Of a DNA stretch of 64,000 nt, positions 23,690-33,575 are shown one piece after another. The stretch comes from Rhizopus sp. PT2906 (lineage: Eukaryota; Mucoromycota; Mucoromycetes; Mucorales; Rhizopodaceae), in contig JAMYHX010000022.1 in the NCBI GenBank assembly GCA_025529335.1, forward strand, positions 124,001 to 188,000, written 5' to 3'. The notes under the pieces were generated by a model, which did no database searches, was not told where the DNA came from, and saw nothing but the letters and a program-made list of their open reading frames with translations. Both the position numbers and the translations under genes were made by a program. Positions within the stretch are counted from its first letter, which is position 1. Each line of letters begins with the position of its first letter.

Positions 23690-25686
23690 ATGTCTACTAC
23701 TTCTCCTATTGCCACTCCTGCTGAAGCTGCTACTTCTACTCCTCCTGTCCAACAGCTCTCAGTTGAACAGCAACAACAAATTGCTCAAGCTCAAGCTTCT
23801 CCTCTTCCTGCTGGCACCACCCCTCCCTCTGCATCTCTCTATGTAGGTGAACTCGATCCTTCAGTCACTGAAGCCATGTTGTTTGAAATGTTCAACATGA
23901 TCGGCCCCGTTGCTTCCATTCGTGTCTGTCGTGATGCTGTCACTCGTCGTAGCTTGGGTTATGCCTACGTTAACTTCCACAACATTGCTGATGGTAAATA
24001 TAAAAACAATAGTTTAGAATCAAACAACTCATATTTTGACAGGTGAACGTGCATTGGAAAGCTTAAACTACACCTTGATCAAGGGAAAGCCTTGTCGTAT
24101 TATGTGGTCTCAACGTGACCCTTCTCTCCGTAAGACTGGCTCCGGTAACGTCTTCATCAAGAACCTTGACCCTACCATCGATAACAAGGCTCTTCATGAC
24201 ACTTTCTCGGCCTTTGGTAACATTTTGTCTTGCAAGATTGCTTTGGATGAAAATGGTAACTCCAAGGGTTACGGTTTTGTTCACTATGAAACCGAAGAAG
24301 CTGCTGATAACGCTATCAAGCATGTTAACGGTATGCTCTTGAATGATAAGAAAGTGTAAGTATAAGGGGAAGAGGGGTTAATGAGAGTGTGTGTGTGAGA
24401 GAATGAATGCTCATTATCTCTTTAGTTATGTTGGTCGTCACATTCCCAAGAAGGAACGTCAAGCCAAGATTGAACAAATCAGAGCTAACTTCACCAACAT
24501 CTACGTCAAGAATTTGGATGAAAGCGTCACTGATGAAGAATTGAGAAATATGTTTGGCAAGTTCGGTGCCATCACCTCTGCTCTTATTCAAGTAGATGAA
24601 GAAGGTAAATCCAAGGGATTCGGTTTCGTCAACTTTGAAAAGCACGAAGACGCCCAAAAGGCTGTTGATGCATTGAATGAAACCGAGCACAATGGAAAGA
24701 CTCTCTACGTTGCCCGTGCTCAAAAGAAGAACGAACGTGAGGAAGAACTCCGTAGACAATATGAACAAGCTAAGCTTGAAAAACTTGCCAAGTATCAAGG
24801 TGTCAACTTGTACATCAAGAACTTGGATGATGATATTGATGACGAAAGACTTCGCCAAGAATTCTCTGTCTATGGTGTCATCACCTCTGCCAAGGTCATG
24901 TGTGACGAAAAGGGTACCTCCAAGGGCTTTGGTTTCGTTTGCTTCTCTTCTCCTGATGAAGCCACCAAGGCTGTTACCGAGATGAACGGTCGCATGATTG
25001 GCTCCAAGCCTATCTATGTTGCTCTTGCTCAACGTAAGGAAGTTCGCCGTTCTCAATTAGAAGCTCAGATGGCCCAACGCAATCAAATGCGTATGCAACA
25101 AGGCATTCCCATGCCCGGTGCTCCTGGCTACATGCCTAGTGCCCCCATGTTCTATGGTCCTCCTGGTGGATTCATGCCTCAAGGTCAGCGTCCTGTCTTC
25201 CCTCCTAACGGCATGATGCCTCGTCCTCGCTGGGCTCCTCAACAAGGACAACCCATGCCTGGTTTCCCTCCCCAAGGCTTTGCTCCCAACAGTAACAACA
25301 ACATGCGTCCTCCCCGTCAACCTCGTGCTCCTCGTGGTGGTGCTGCTGGTCAGCGCAAGTACGCTAACCAATCTCGTCAAGCTCCTGCTGAGACTGCCGA
25401 GACTTCCGCTGCTGCTCCATTGACCGCTGCCGCCTTGGCCGCTGCTCCTCCTGAAGCCCAAAAGCAAATGCTTGGTGAACGTCTCTATCCCCTTATTAAC
25501 GCCCAACAACCCGAATTTGCCGGTAAAATTACTGGTATGCTTTTAGAAATGGATAACGGTGAATTGTTGAACCTTCTTGAAGATCACAAGGCTTTAGACA
25601 GCAAGATCAATGAAGCCATGGAAGTCCTCAAGGCTCATTTATCTGAATTGCCCAAGGAAGAAGGCAAGGAAGAAGCTACTGCCTAA
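23690..25686 (+). CDS. PAB1: Polyadenylate-binding protein, cytoplasmic type
   Basis: Poly(A)-tail binding protein of 625 aa; exons 23690-23993, 24043-24355 and 24426-25686. Four RRMs are readable by RNP2/RNP1 pairs: LYVGEL/LGYAYVNF, VFIKNL/KGYGFVHY, IYVKNL/KGFGFVNF and LYIKNL/KGFGFVCF. A Pro/Met/Gln-rich linker with GFMPQG-type repeats follows, then the C-terminal MLLE (PABC) domain (LGERLYPLINAQQPEFAGKI, TGMLLEMDNGELLNLL), which binds PAM2 peptides of eRF3 and PAN3. Codon use is strongly biased, as in highly expressed genes. It acts in the cytoplasm in translation initiation and mRNA decay control. Identification is secure. Confidence 0.98.
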
Positions 25687-25788
25687 GGTCTTGTTTGAAG
25701 TCAATTAATTTTTAATAATAAACAACGTCGATGTGCATCTTTCCCTTTTTAAGATGGAGAAACAAAAAGAAATATGTGTCTTTTTAAA

Positions 25789-25811
25789 TGTGTGTGTGTG
25801 TGTGTGTGTGT
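25789..25811. repeat. (TG)n microsatellite in the PAB1 3' flank
   Basis: Uninterrupted TG dinucleotides, about 11 units, about 100 bp after the PAB1 stop. Confidence 0.9.
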
Positions 25812-25903
25812 ACATGTCATGAAACGCAGGAGACATATTTTCCGTAAATGAGGGTCTTTTTTAAAAGTCATTCGGAAAGAGAAAAAAAAAAAGTATTTTG
25901 AAC

Positions 25904-26548
25904 ATGGTCTTGCTCATTTCAAAGAGATTGTCATTTAGCATAACTATTAAACGATACGTTTCATCTAAGCCTTGGTCTTATGAGCAAGCAAATGCATGGA
26001 TAGAGTCATTTAATAAGCAAAAGATCCCTAAAGAGCATACGACGGTAACATTTAGCCGAAGCAGTGGTCCAGGCGGTCAGAACGTGAATAAAGGTATAAA
26101 TATATATGTATATACTTATATGTACATTGACTAATATGATATATAGTCAATACAAAGGTAGACCTGAGACTATCACTTTCAAAGGCAACATGGATTCCAG
26201 AATATGCAAGAGATGCACTAAGATCTCTGCCTCATGTAAAAAAAAGTAAAGATGACGAAGTGATCATCACCTCTGACAAGACTCGTTCACAATCTAAAAA
26301 TGTTCAAGACTGCTATGATAAACTAGTGACTACGATCAAACAAGCAGTGGCAGTACCCAAAGAACCGGATGAAGCGACGTTAAGAAGAGTCAAACAATTG
26401 TGAGTTTGGGGTTTTTTTTGCATAAAGTGTAACATGAGGTTTAATAATAGTTATTAGACAAGATATACAGAATAAGAACAGGTTGGAAATTAAAAAGAGA
26501 ATATCGCAAAAGAAGAGTGAAAGAAGATCCAAAGGAGCCGATTACTGA
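25904..26548 (+). CDS. Mitochondrial ICT1-type peptidyl-tRNA hydrolase / release factor domain protein
   Basis: Class-I release-factor-like protein of 177 aa. Exons 25904-26093, 26147-26399 and 26458-26548 sum to 534 coding bases. The catalytic GGQ loop is intact (SSGPGGQNVNK), preceded by VTFSRSS and followed by VNTKVDLRLSL. The C-terminus is a basic helix rich in Lys/Arg (IKKRISQKKSERRSKGADY), the tail that ICT1-family proteins use to enter the empty mRNA channel of stalled mitoribosomes. No codon-recognition domain is present, as expected for this family. The Ile/Lys/Arg-rich N-terminus is compatible with mitochondrial import. Convergent with the next gene, 16 bp between stops. Confidence 0.88.
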
Positions 26549-26564
26549 TTTGCTCTATACTATT

Positions 26565-27105
26565 TTAAACCTTTTCTTTGCTAACCCATTTACCAAAACG
26601 AGCCTATAGGTTCAAGATTAAAATAAACTCTATATATTATAAATATCCTTACTCTTAATCCAGGGAAAAAGAATGTATCTATACTCTTTCGTCGAGGTTC
26701 ATCCAAGCTGTAGTTGATGACTGGGATAGTAGATGAGGTAATGGAAGGAACAAGATGTAATTTGGGTGAATATTGGATATTTTTACTACTTCCATTTCCT
26801 TCTATACTATTTTCTGGCATAATCATATCATCCTTGACATTTTGTAATTCTTCTTCTTCTTCTTGTTCTGCAAGTGCGCTGTCTTCCTCACGTCGAAATA
26901 CCCAAGGTTTACTCTTGATAGATGTTGTGGATGCTATGTCTTCAGATTCTCTAGAATGAATTGATCGTTGAGGAACAAGAGATGATGGAGTGATAGAGTC
27001 ATTTTCATCCGAGATATCCATCGACAGATTCATCTGCTTATTTGATTGCCACCATTTCCAGGTCGTCTTTTTTGGTTTTATCGATTGCTCCAATACCAAA
27101 GTCAT
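26565..27105 (-). CDS. Small protein of unknown function, Ser/Glu-rich
   Basis: Unrecognised 163-aa protein. Exons 26653-27105 and 26565-26603 join in frame and extend the C-terminus to LRARFGKWVSKEKV. Features: a KWWQS aromatic patch near the N-terminus, a Ser/Thr-rich middle, an acidic run (AEQEEEEELQ) after KPWVFRREED, and a basic end. No transmembrane helix or signal peptide. The short conserved-looking blocks (KPWVFRRE, FFFPGLR) surrounded by low complexity suggest a disordered adaptor-like protein. Only 66 bp separate its ATG from the stop of the upstream gene on the same strand. That it is expressed is inferred from the spliceable end and the frame. Confidence 0.6.
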
Positions 27106-27171
27106 TTTATTTTATTTTGTATATAAAAAAAGGGAAAGAAAGAAGAGAAAAGGAGGGACAAGAACAAAAAT

Positions 27172-27672
27172 TTATAATAATAAAGCAGCCCAACCGGCCA
27201 TCATTGCTAACCCACCTAGTGGCGTGACTGGACCCAGTGCTCGGAATTTTTCTCTTTTTAGTGTCAACAAGTAGATGGTTCCACTAAACATGATGGTTCC
27301 TCCCATGATAAGAGGCTGGGCAGCAGGATGAATGCGTCGAACACTGGTTGGAATAGATGAAATCGCTAACAGGGCGACACCTTGAATAATTTGATAATGG
27401 GCGGCAGTGTTCCAATTCTGTATTGATACATTTAAAAAGCAAAAAGTATGATTGGCTCATCCTTTGACTATTTATTATGCTCCTGTTTCTTCTTACCTTT
27501 AATTTGGTTTCATCATTTCCAACTACTTTGGAAAGACCATGTGAGCCATATGCCCCAAGTGCGATACCGCTTAATCCTAACGATTTTCATTAGCTTCCTA
27601 TTGATAGCCTTTTGTTGTTTTGACAATACCAAGAAGACTGCCTGCTCTCCAGTAAAAGTTAGAAGAAGCCAT
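27172..27672 (-). CDS. TMEM256/DUF423-family small membrane protein
   Basis: Short hydrophobic protein starting MASSNFYWRAGSLLG. An intron (GTATTG donor) leads to LSGIALGAYGSHGL. A second intron precedes NTAAHYQIIQGVALLA, QPLIMGGTIMFSGTIYLL and GPVTPLGGLAMMAGWA. The G.YG.HGL and W.TAAHYQ signatures and three to four hydrophobic segments match the DUF423/TMEM256 family, whose function is not established. Start is the first ATG giving the family N-terminus; stop TAA at 27172-27174. Confidence 0.85.
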
Positions 27673-28023
27673 ATGTGATCAAAATAAAGAAAAAAGAGGA
27701 AAACCAAAAAAAAAGCGATACAAGGCGTTTACTTCTGTACGCGGTCACGGGATATAAATTCTTCCATTCCGCTCACATATAATGCTTCTCTTTTTTTTTC
27801 CTTACCACCCCCCTTTGGCAATGAACATGTGTATGTCTATAAAAATACGATGTGTTTCTTTTTTTTCATTAAAGCCTTTTTTTTTTTTCTTCATTTTCAT
27901 TTAAATTGTTGAGTAGTTGTTACACACACTTCACACTTTCTATTGCTTACAGTGCATAAAGTTCACTAAACTTAAACTGTCCAATCACACAATTTTTGTT
28001 TCAACTCAATAAATAGAAACGAA
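27673..28023. other. Intergenic (350 bp), T-rich
   Basis: Upstream of the TMEM256-like gene and downstream of SDS3. Polypyrimidine/A runs only; nothing else recognised. Confidence 0.5.
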
Positions 28024-29731
28024 TCATTTCTTTTTATTATTGTTGTTATTACTATGGCTACTACTGGTGATACTACTAGTATTATTATTACTGCTGCTAC
28101 TATTACTATTACTGCTACTATTGTTGCTATTGCTACTGTGGATTGTATGATTTCTTTTCGGTAGAGGTGAAGTTGACGATGGGATGGATGATGAAAATGA
28201 CCGTAACGCCTATGAATAATACTGAGTCCAAGAGGGGAATGAATGTATACTATATAGCCTTTTTACGTTTCGTATTGCTTGCATATCAGAATTGATATCC
28301 TCTTCTTTCAACTTGAAGACAAGTGCCGGGCGTATGATAAAGGTTAAGGATAATAAGATGAAGATTAGAAAAGGTTAGTATAGTTATAATAAAAAGGATA
28401 TCATTCATTTGTTTTCTCTTGTTGGCTTTATTCTCCATATTCTCTGTTCCTCTTTTACGCAAATTACGTTTATGTAACCTTGACTGTGAGTCCAATACGG
28501 CATCTAGAATAAAGTGTCACTACAAGTATATTATTATCATCATTTTTGCCTTACCATAAGCTAGATCACAATTATCTTTATCTTCTTTTAATTTACGTCT
28601 CTTTTCTTCCAATACACTAAATAACTTTTCTCTTATTTCTTGCGTTTCAAGCTATACAAAAGGAATTGTTCACCCTTCGTCGTCACACACGCACACATAT
28701 ATTTATACTCAAAACTTACCAAGTATTCTTCTTCTGCTTGGTATATTTCTAATTGAAACTGATGGTCTGTCACTTGCTTTTGATATTCTCTAAATAGTTG
28801 ACCATCATCAATCATTTTTCGTCTCATATTTTCTAAATCCCTTAGTCCATCCAAATACGTTGCATGTACATCTAATAAACAGTTATGATTTGTTATTAAT
28901 AAACAGTCATCAATAATACCTTTACGTGCTTCCTTCAATTCTTTATCAATAGCTGATAATTTCTCATTATATAATCTATGGTTTATGAGTTACATAGCAA
29001 TAATTTACGTTATTATTTTACCTATCCTTCTTTTCTAGAAATTCAGCATTCAGTTTCTCCATTTTTAGTGTCATTTCTTTTCGTCTTTTGGCTTTTCTGT
29101 TATCTCCTAATTCTCCGTCATACTGTGTATCAAACCAGTTATCTATCTCGTCTACGTCAAAGGTATTGTAATTGTTCTTGAGTGAATAAATGGGTGATTC
29201 TTCTTTCATGTGTTTCATCACATTGGCAGACGGTGGAGAATAATGATGTGACATTGGTAACAGCTGTGTGTAATTGCTTGCACTACTACCGCTGCTATTG
29301 GGTTTATATGCATAGTCTTCTGGTCCATGACTAAAAGCAGAGTTCAGCCGTACTGGCTGTCCTTGATATGCAGGTAAGTAAGGCTCTTTATCCTCTTCTC
29401 TGTAATAAAAACTATTAACGGGCCTTGACAAGACACTCTTTGGACTTGGTAATTCAGGTGTTGTATTCATAGTAGCCACTGTTGTTGTTGTTGTTGTAGT
29501 GGTGGTGGTTGTACCTACCGTTGTTGATGGTGGTAGTGAAGGTGGTGGTGGTGGTGGTGTTGTTGTCGCTGTTGCTGTTGTAGCTGTCGTTGTTGTCGCT
29601 GTAGGAGGAAGAGGAAGAGGTGGTGGTGATGGTGGGGGTTGTGCTGACTGGGGTGATGTGTTTGTGCCGTTCGAGGTCGCTGTTGTAGTAGTTCTTGAAC
29701 CAAACATGAAGGGTTTATTCGTTTCCAGCAT
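28024..29731 (-). CDS. SDS3/BRMS1-family subunit of the Sin3 histone deacetylase complex
   Basis: Sds3-like nuclear corepressor subunit. A low-complexity N-terminus (Thr/Pro/Ser-rich) leads to WFDTQYDGELGDNRKAKRRK. A long charged coiled coil follows across introns (KLNAEFLEKKDR to LYNEKLSAIDKELKEARK, then LENMRRKMIDDGQLF and IREKLFSVLEEKRRKLKED). Next come RLHKRNLRKRG and PALVFKLKEEDINSDMQAI, the conserved C-terminal Sds3 block. The junction between the last two works only if a 70-nt AT-AC intron (28332-28401) is removed. Doing so joins NKRKQMN to GPALVF in frame. The C-terminus is a long Ser/Asn run ending NNNNNKKK. Coiled coil plus C-terminal motif support the family. Confidence 0.82.
28332..28401 (-). 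other. Candidate U12-type (AT-AC) minor-spliceosome intron in the SDS3-like gene
   Basis: Read on the minus strand, the intron opens with ATATCCTTTTT, the classic U12 5' splice site. It contains TATCCTTAAC, a near-perfect U12 branch-point element, and ends in AC (CATAC), 11 nt after the branch motif. No AG lies between the branch motif and the resuming conserved coding block. Removing exactly these 70 nt keeps frame and joins two conserved Sds3 segments. No GT-AG alternative that I tried does so. Confidence 0.8.
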
Positions 29732-29875
29732 ATTTTTATTAAGAGAAAGAAGGGAAGAAATAACAGGAAATAGGGAAAAAGAGAAAAAAGTAGGTGTGTA
29801 GTTCTTGGTGTGTGCAGCGTATATTTGGGGGACAGCGAGAGTCGGGAATCAGACCAATCATAAGCCACTCATTTT

Positions 29876-31259
29876 TCATCGAACAGGACTACATCAAATT
29901 AGTATGGTTTTAATACTCTTAGAGCACACACACACACTTACGTAGCATCAATCTGCTTAATATGAGGCAAAGCTAACCTAATCTTATTACGATAGGTTGC
30001 TTTATTGTTCAATTGCATTGGGTTTCCTTCAAGATAGACTGTCTCCAGTGTCTTGATCTTGCCCAGTTCTTCTTCCACTTGTTTATAGCATTCATTATTG
30101 AATTGATTATTGTTTGCCCAGAATTCCTCCAAGACAGGCAAATGAGACAAATTTTCAATCTTTGTGAGGGCATTATTAGCAATATCAACAATTGTCAATT
30201 TGAGCTATACATCATCATTATCATCAGATGCTGTTTGTTCAAGTGTATAAAATATATATATCTTACATTCTTCTCAAGACCCTCAATTTTCGTAATCGCA
30301 TTATGACTGAGATAAAGTTCTTCAAGATTTTCAAGTTCTTCTAAACCTTCAATTTTTGTCAGACGATTACTTTGGATACTCAATAGCCTTAGATTCTTCA
30401 AGGGGCTCAAATTCTATTTACAATTAGAAAACGCCCTTCTTTTTCATTAAAAATTTACCTCTAGTTTAGTAATCTTGTTCTTTCCTAACCAAAGTTGTGT
30501 TAAATTGGCAAGGCGATCCAAGTTTTCAATAACCTAATTAGTAATAAGCTGATACTCTTTCTTTGTTACTATTGTTGTTGTTGTTGTTATACCCTAATGC
30601 GATTGGCTCCCAATTCGAGATTCTTTAAATTGACAAGTGTGTCTAGGTTTTCAATCTTGGAAATTTTGTTGCTTACAAAATAAAGATTCTCCAAGTTTGT
30701 CAGTTTGTCAATATTCTTGATATGCTTGATCTTGTTGAAAGACAGATCCAAATCCCTAATAACATATTAGTGTCTTTTGAATTTGATATATTTATGTATA
30801 TATCTTACTTGAGCTGAACAAGATGATTCAATCCTCGGATATGCGATATTTTGTTGTCATACAAGTCAAGTTCCCTAAGGTTGTCTAAACCTTCTAAACC
30901 TTCGATATCAATAATAAAGTTTTGTCTAAAATATATGTGCTATTAACAATAGGATTAGCTCATGTATAAAATAGACGCGTTTTTTGCTTACTTCCAACTG
31001 TTTAAATCTCTCTAATTTGAGTGCAGCTAAATTGCTAATCTTCATGTGGACAAGGTCTATTTCCTATAGGAGCAACATTATATATAGTATTAGGACATAG
31101 TTAAACATGACCCATATATGATATTACAGTAGTATCTTCTGGAACTTCATCCAGAAGTCCTTCCTCGCTTATATCTTCAACTTCTTCCTCAACTTCAGAC
31201 TCTTCAACATCACTGTGCTCAACCTTATTCTCAGCTTTCATATCTGTCTGTATGCCCAT
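29876..31259 (-). CDS. SDS22: SDS22, leucine-rich-repeat regulator of protein phosphatase 1
   Basis: PP1 regulatory subunit 7 homologue. After an acidic N-terminus (MGIQTDMKAENKVEHSDVEE and on) there are about ten to eleven 22-residue SDS22-type LRRs. Examples are LRELDLYDNKISHIRGL, LKDLDLSFNKIKHIKNI, LENLYFVSNKISKIENL, LKNLELGANRIRVIENL and LRLLSIQSNRLTKIEGL. The LRR cap is LETVYLEGNPMQ. The end is LPHIKQIDAT, then a tiny last exon (from a GTAAGT donor at ~29941) adding PVR and a TGA at 29876-29878. That reproduces the family ending. Numerous short introns sit between repeats. Acts with PP1 (Glc7/Dis2) in nucleus and cytosol. Family is certain; last-exon placement is inferred. Confidence 0.94.
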
Positions 31260-31358
31260 TGCCTTAACAGAATAAAGAAAAAAAGTGTAAACAATACTAA
31301 ATTGAAACTACGACACATTTCTTTAAAAATCATCTTATAAAAAAAGAAGAGACATAGT

Positions 31359-31384
31359 AAAAAAAAAAAAAAAAAAAAAAAAAA
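31359..31384. repeat. A26 homopolymer between SDS22 and DBP5
   Basis: Uninterrupted A run in the 253-bp spacer between the DBP5 stop and the SDS22 start. Confidence 0.9.
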
Positions 31385-31512
31385 GTATCTTTATATTCTT
31401 TTTTGTTCTTTTTTTCTTAATACAAATAAATGTCAATATTAACAATCACATATCATCTTTTTCAATTTCACATGTGCAAATTTCGTCTTCTTCAAGGTGT
31501 GCTTTTTCTTTT

Positions 31513-32889
31513 TTACAAGACGGGCTTTAAGATACGCTCAACTTCTTCCCAATCATCAGTAGGTATACGTTCAATCGGACGTTGAAAGTGGTTCTCCAAG
31601 TACTGCATTTGCTTCCAACTTTGTTCATTGTACACAAAGATGATAGAAACGCCCGTTCTTCCAAATCGACCTGTTCGACCAATACGATGCAAGTAAGCTT
31701 CAGTATCAGGATAACCCCTAGGATCTAAAGGTATATCATAATTGACAACTAGAGTAACCTGAAGAATATCGATACCACGAGCTATGACATTTGTTGTAAT
31801 CAAGACCTTGAATTCACCACGTCTAAAGTCATCCATAGCTTTGTCTCGTTCTTCAGGCGTCATACCACCATGTAAGCAAGCAATCGCATGTCCCTGTTCT
31901 TGCATTCGTTTGGCAATTTCAAACGCAGTTTCACGTCGTCGACAAAAGATGATGCTCTGACTGACTGTCAGCAGCTCATAAAGTCGACACAATACTTCAT
32001 ATTTATGTTCTTCACTCATACAGTCACAGTAAAATTGCTTGATAGCATCCACACTTAATTCATGAATAGACAGTGACATTTCGTTTGCTTTAGGTGCAAA
32101 TTTGCTGGCAAACTTACGGACATGGTCAGGGAAAGTGGCTGAAAAAAGCAAGGTTTGAGGGTCGGTAGGGATCATGCTCTTGATACGGATACTTTGATCA
32201 CCTAAACCATCTTGATCCAACATGTTGTCTGCTTCATCCAATACAAACACTCTGATATCACTCACATCAATAAAACGACGACGTATATAATCCATAACTG
32301 ATCCTGGTGTACCAATGACGATTTGCTCGTTAATTGTTCTACGCCTGGTTTCCTTAATGACTGCAGTTGCCTTGATATTCGTAAACTGAGCCATCTTCTG
32401 AGTCACTTCACATATTTGACGAGCCAGTTCTCTAGAAGGCGCCAAACAGATCGCTTGTGGTTTGTCAATAGTCGAATCAACGCGTGAAAGCATAGCCAAG
32501 ACAAAGGCAGCCGTCTTTCCTGTACCACTCTGCGATTGAGCAATCATATTGGTTGGGCTATAAAAGCAGGAAATGATTAACAAGCTCTAGAACAAAGAAA
32601 TTAACCAATTCTTACGGATTAGAAATCATCAAAGGAAGAGCTCTTTCTTGGATCTTGGATGGCTTATTGAATCCCATAGCATACAAACCTTTGAGTAGCA
32701 AATTATTCCTAAATTAAATAGCCTTAGCCTTAGTCTTTAATTTTTAGTATAGTGCATCCTACAATCCTAATTGTTCAAAGCTCTTAACTGAATACAGAGG
32801 TGAGTTGGGGTCAAGTTGGCTATTATTCATTGTGACACGAACGTTGTGAGGATTGTCAAACAAGTTACGAATGACATTAGGTTCTATTG

Positions 32890-32931
<42 letters not shown>

Positions 32932-33575
32932 GCTTATTGAACAATAAACAACATGCAACATCACTTGCCTGGATCTGGTTGGAGATCTCTAGTGATCTCG
33001 CCAAAGTCCAAATCAATCACTTGTGGAGCTATCATATGTTGTTAATCTAATAGTAATACACTCATATGTATATAATTATACTTTCAGAATTGTTTGCTGG
33101 CACAGGAGGCTTCTGATTCCATTGTTGTCCATTGTTATTGTTGTTGTTACTATTATTGTTCCATTGGCTCTTTGATGGTTCATCGCTAGCCCATTTACTT
33201 TGCTGGGTGCCAAAAGAACTTTCAGCTATCTGCGATTGAGACCATTGAGCAGGCTGCTGTTGAGGTTGATTCCAGTTGCCTTGTGGATTATTGTTTTGAG
33301 GAGGTTGTTGTTGGGGCTGTTGTGGTTGCTGCTGAGGTTGCTGGTACTGTTGATTCCAGCCATTTTGGTTGTTTTGGTTTGAATCGTTCCACTCAATTTG
33401 GGGGTTCCATTCTTTATTATATTATTTAGAATCTATCAAGTATATGTAGTTTGTTTTGTACCTCCCGATGTTATATCTTGTAAGCTCAAACTAAAAGTAG
33501 GTACGCTCTCGCCTAATAAAAATGCTCATCAGTTTTACTTTTACTGCTATTATATAAAAACTTACTATTTGCCAT
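31513..33575 (-). CDS. DBP5: DBP5/DDX19 DEAD-box RNA helicase (mRNA export)
   Basis: ATP-dependent RNA helicase that remodels mRNPs at the cytoplasmic face of the nuclear pore. Starts MANR at 33575. The N-terminal extension is Asn/Gln/Trp-rich (WNQ repeats) and low complexity. The core follows: Q-motif region (GFNKPSKIQERALPLMI), motif I AQSQSGTGKT, Ia PSRELARQ, Ib GTPGSV, DEAD box VLDEADNM, SAT, motif IV IIFCRRRE, V TTNVIARGID and VI HRIGRTGRFGR. The end ERILKPVL is as in Dbp5. The EPNVIRNLFDN to LDPNSPLYSVKSFEQL segment before the Q motif is the Dbp5-specific N-terminal region. The intron at 32884-32968 needs a GC donor (GCAAGT) to keep frame and contains a T38 tract. Confidence 0.94.
32890..32927. 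repeat. A38 homopolymer = T38 polypyrimidine tract in a DBP5 intron
   Basis: 38 consecutive A on the + strand. On the coding strand this is a T tract ending four nt before the AG of a 3' splice site (CAATAG). It is the longest homopolymer in the window. Confidence 0.95.

Noticed and set aside
24325..25056. 243-codon open frame antisense to PAB1
   Set aside because: Arises from biased codon use of PAB1; the + strand encodes clear RRMs.
28290..28500. Frame running on past NKRKQMN into a hydrophobic stretch and ending QVERRGYQF
   Set aside because: The hydrophobic stretch is the AT-AC intron read through; after its removal the next exon is in another frame and matches the Sds3 C-terminal block.
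29499..29801. Gly/Val-rich + strand frame of 100 codons
   Set aside because: Antisense of the Thr/Pro low-complexity N-terminus of the SDS3-like gene.
32853..33050. Frame containing a poly-lysine run
   Set aside because: Read-through of the A38 tract lying in a DBP5 intron.
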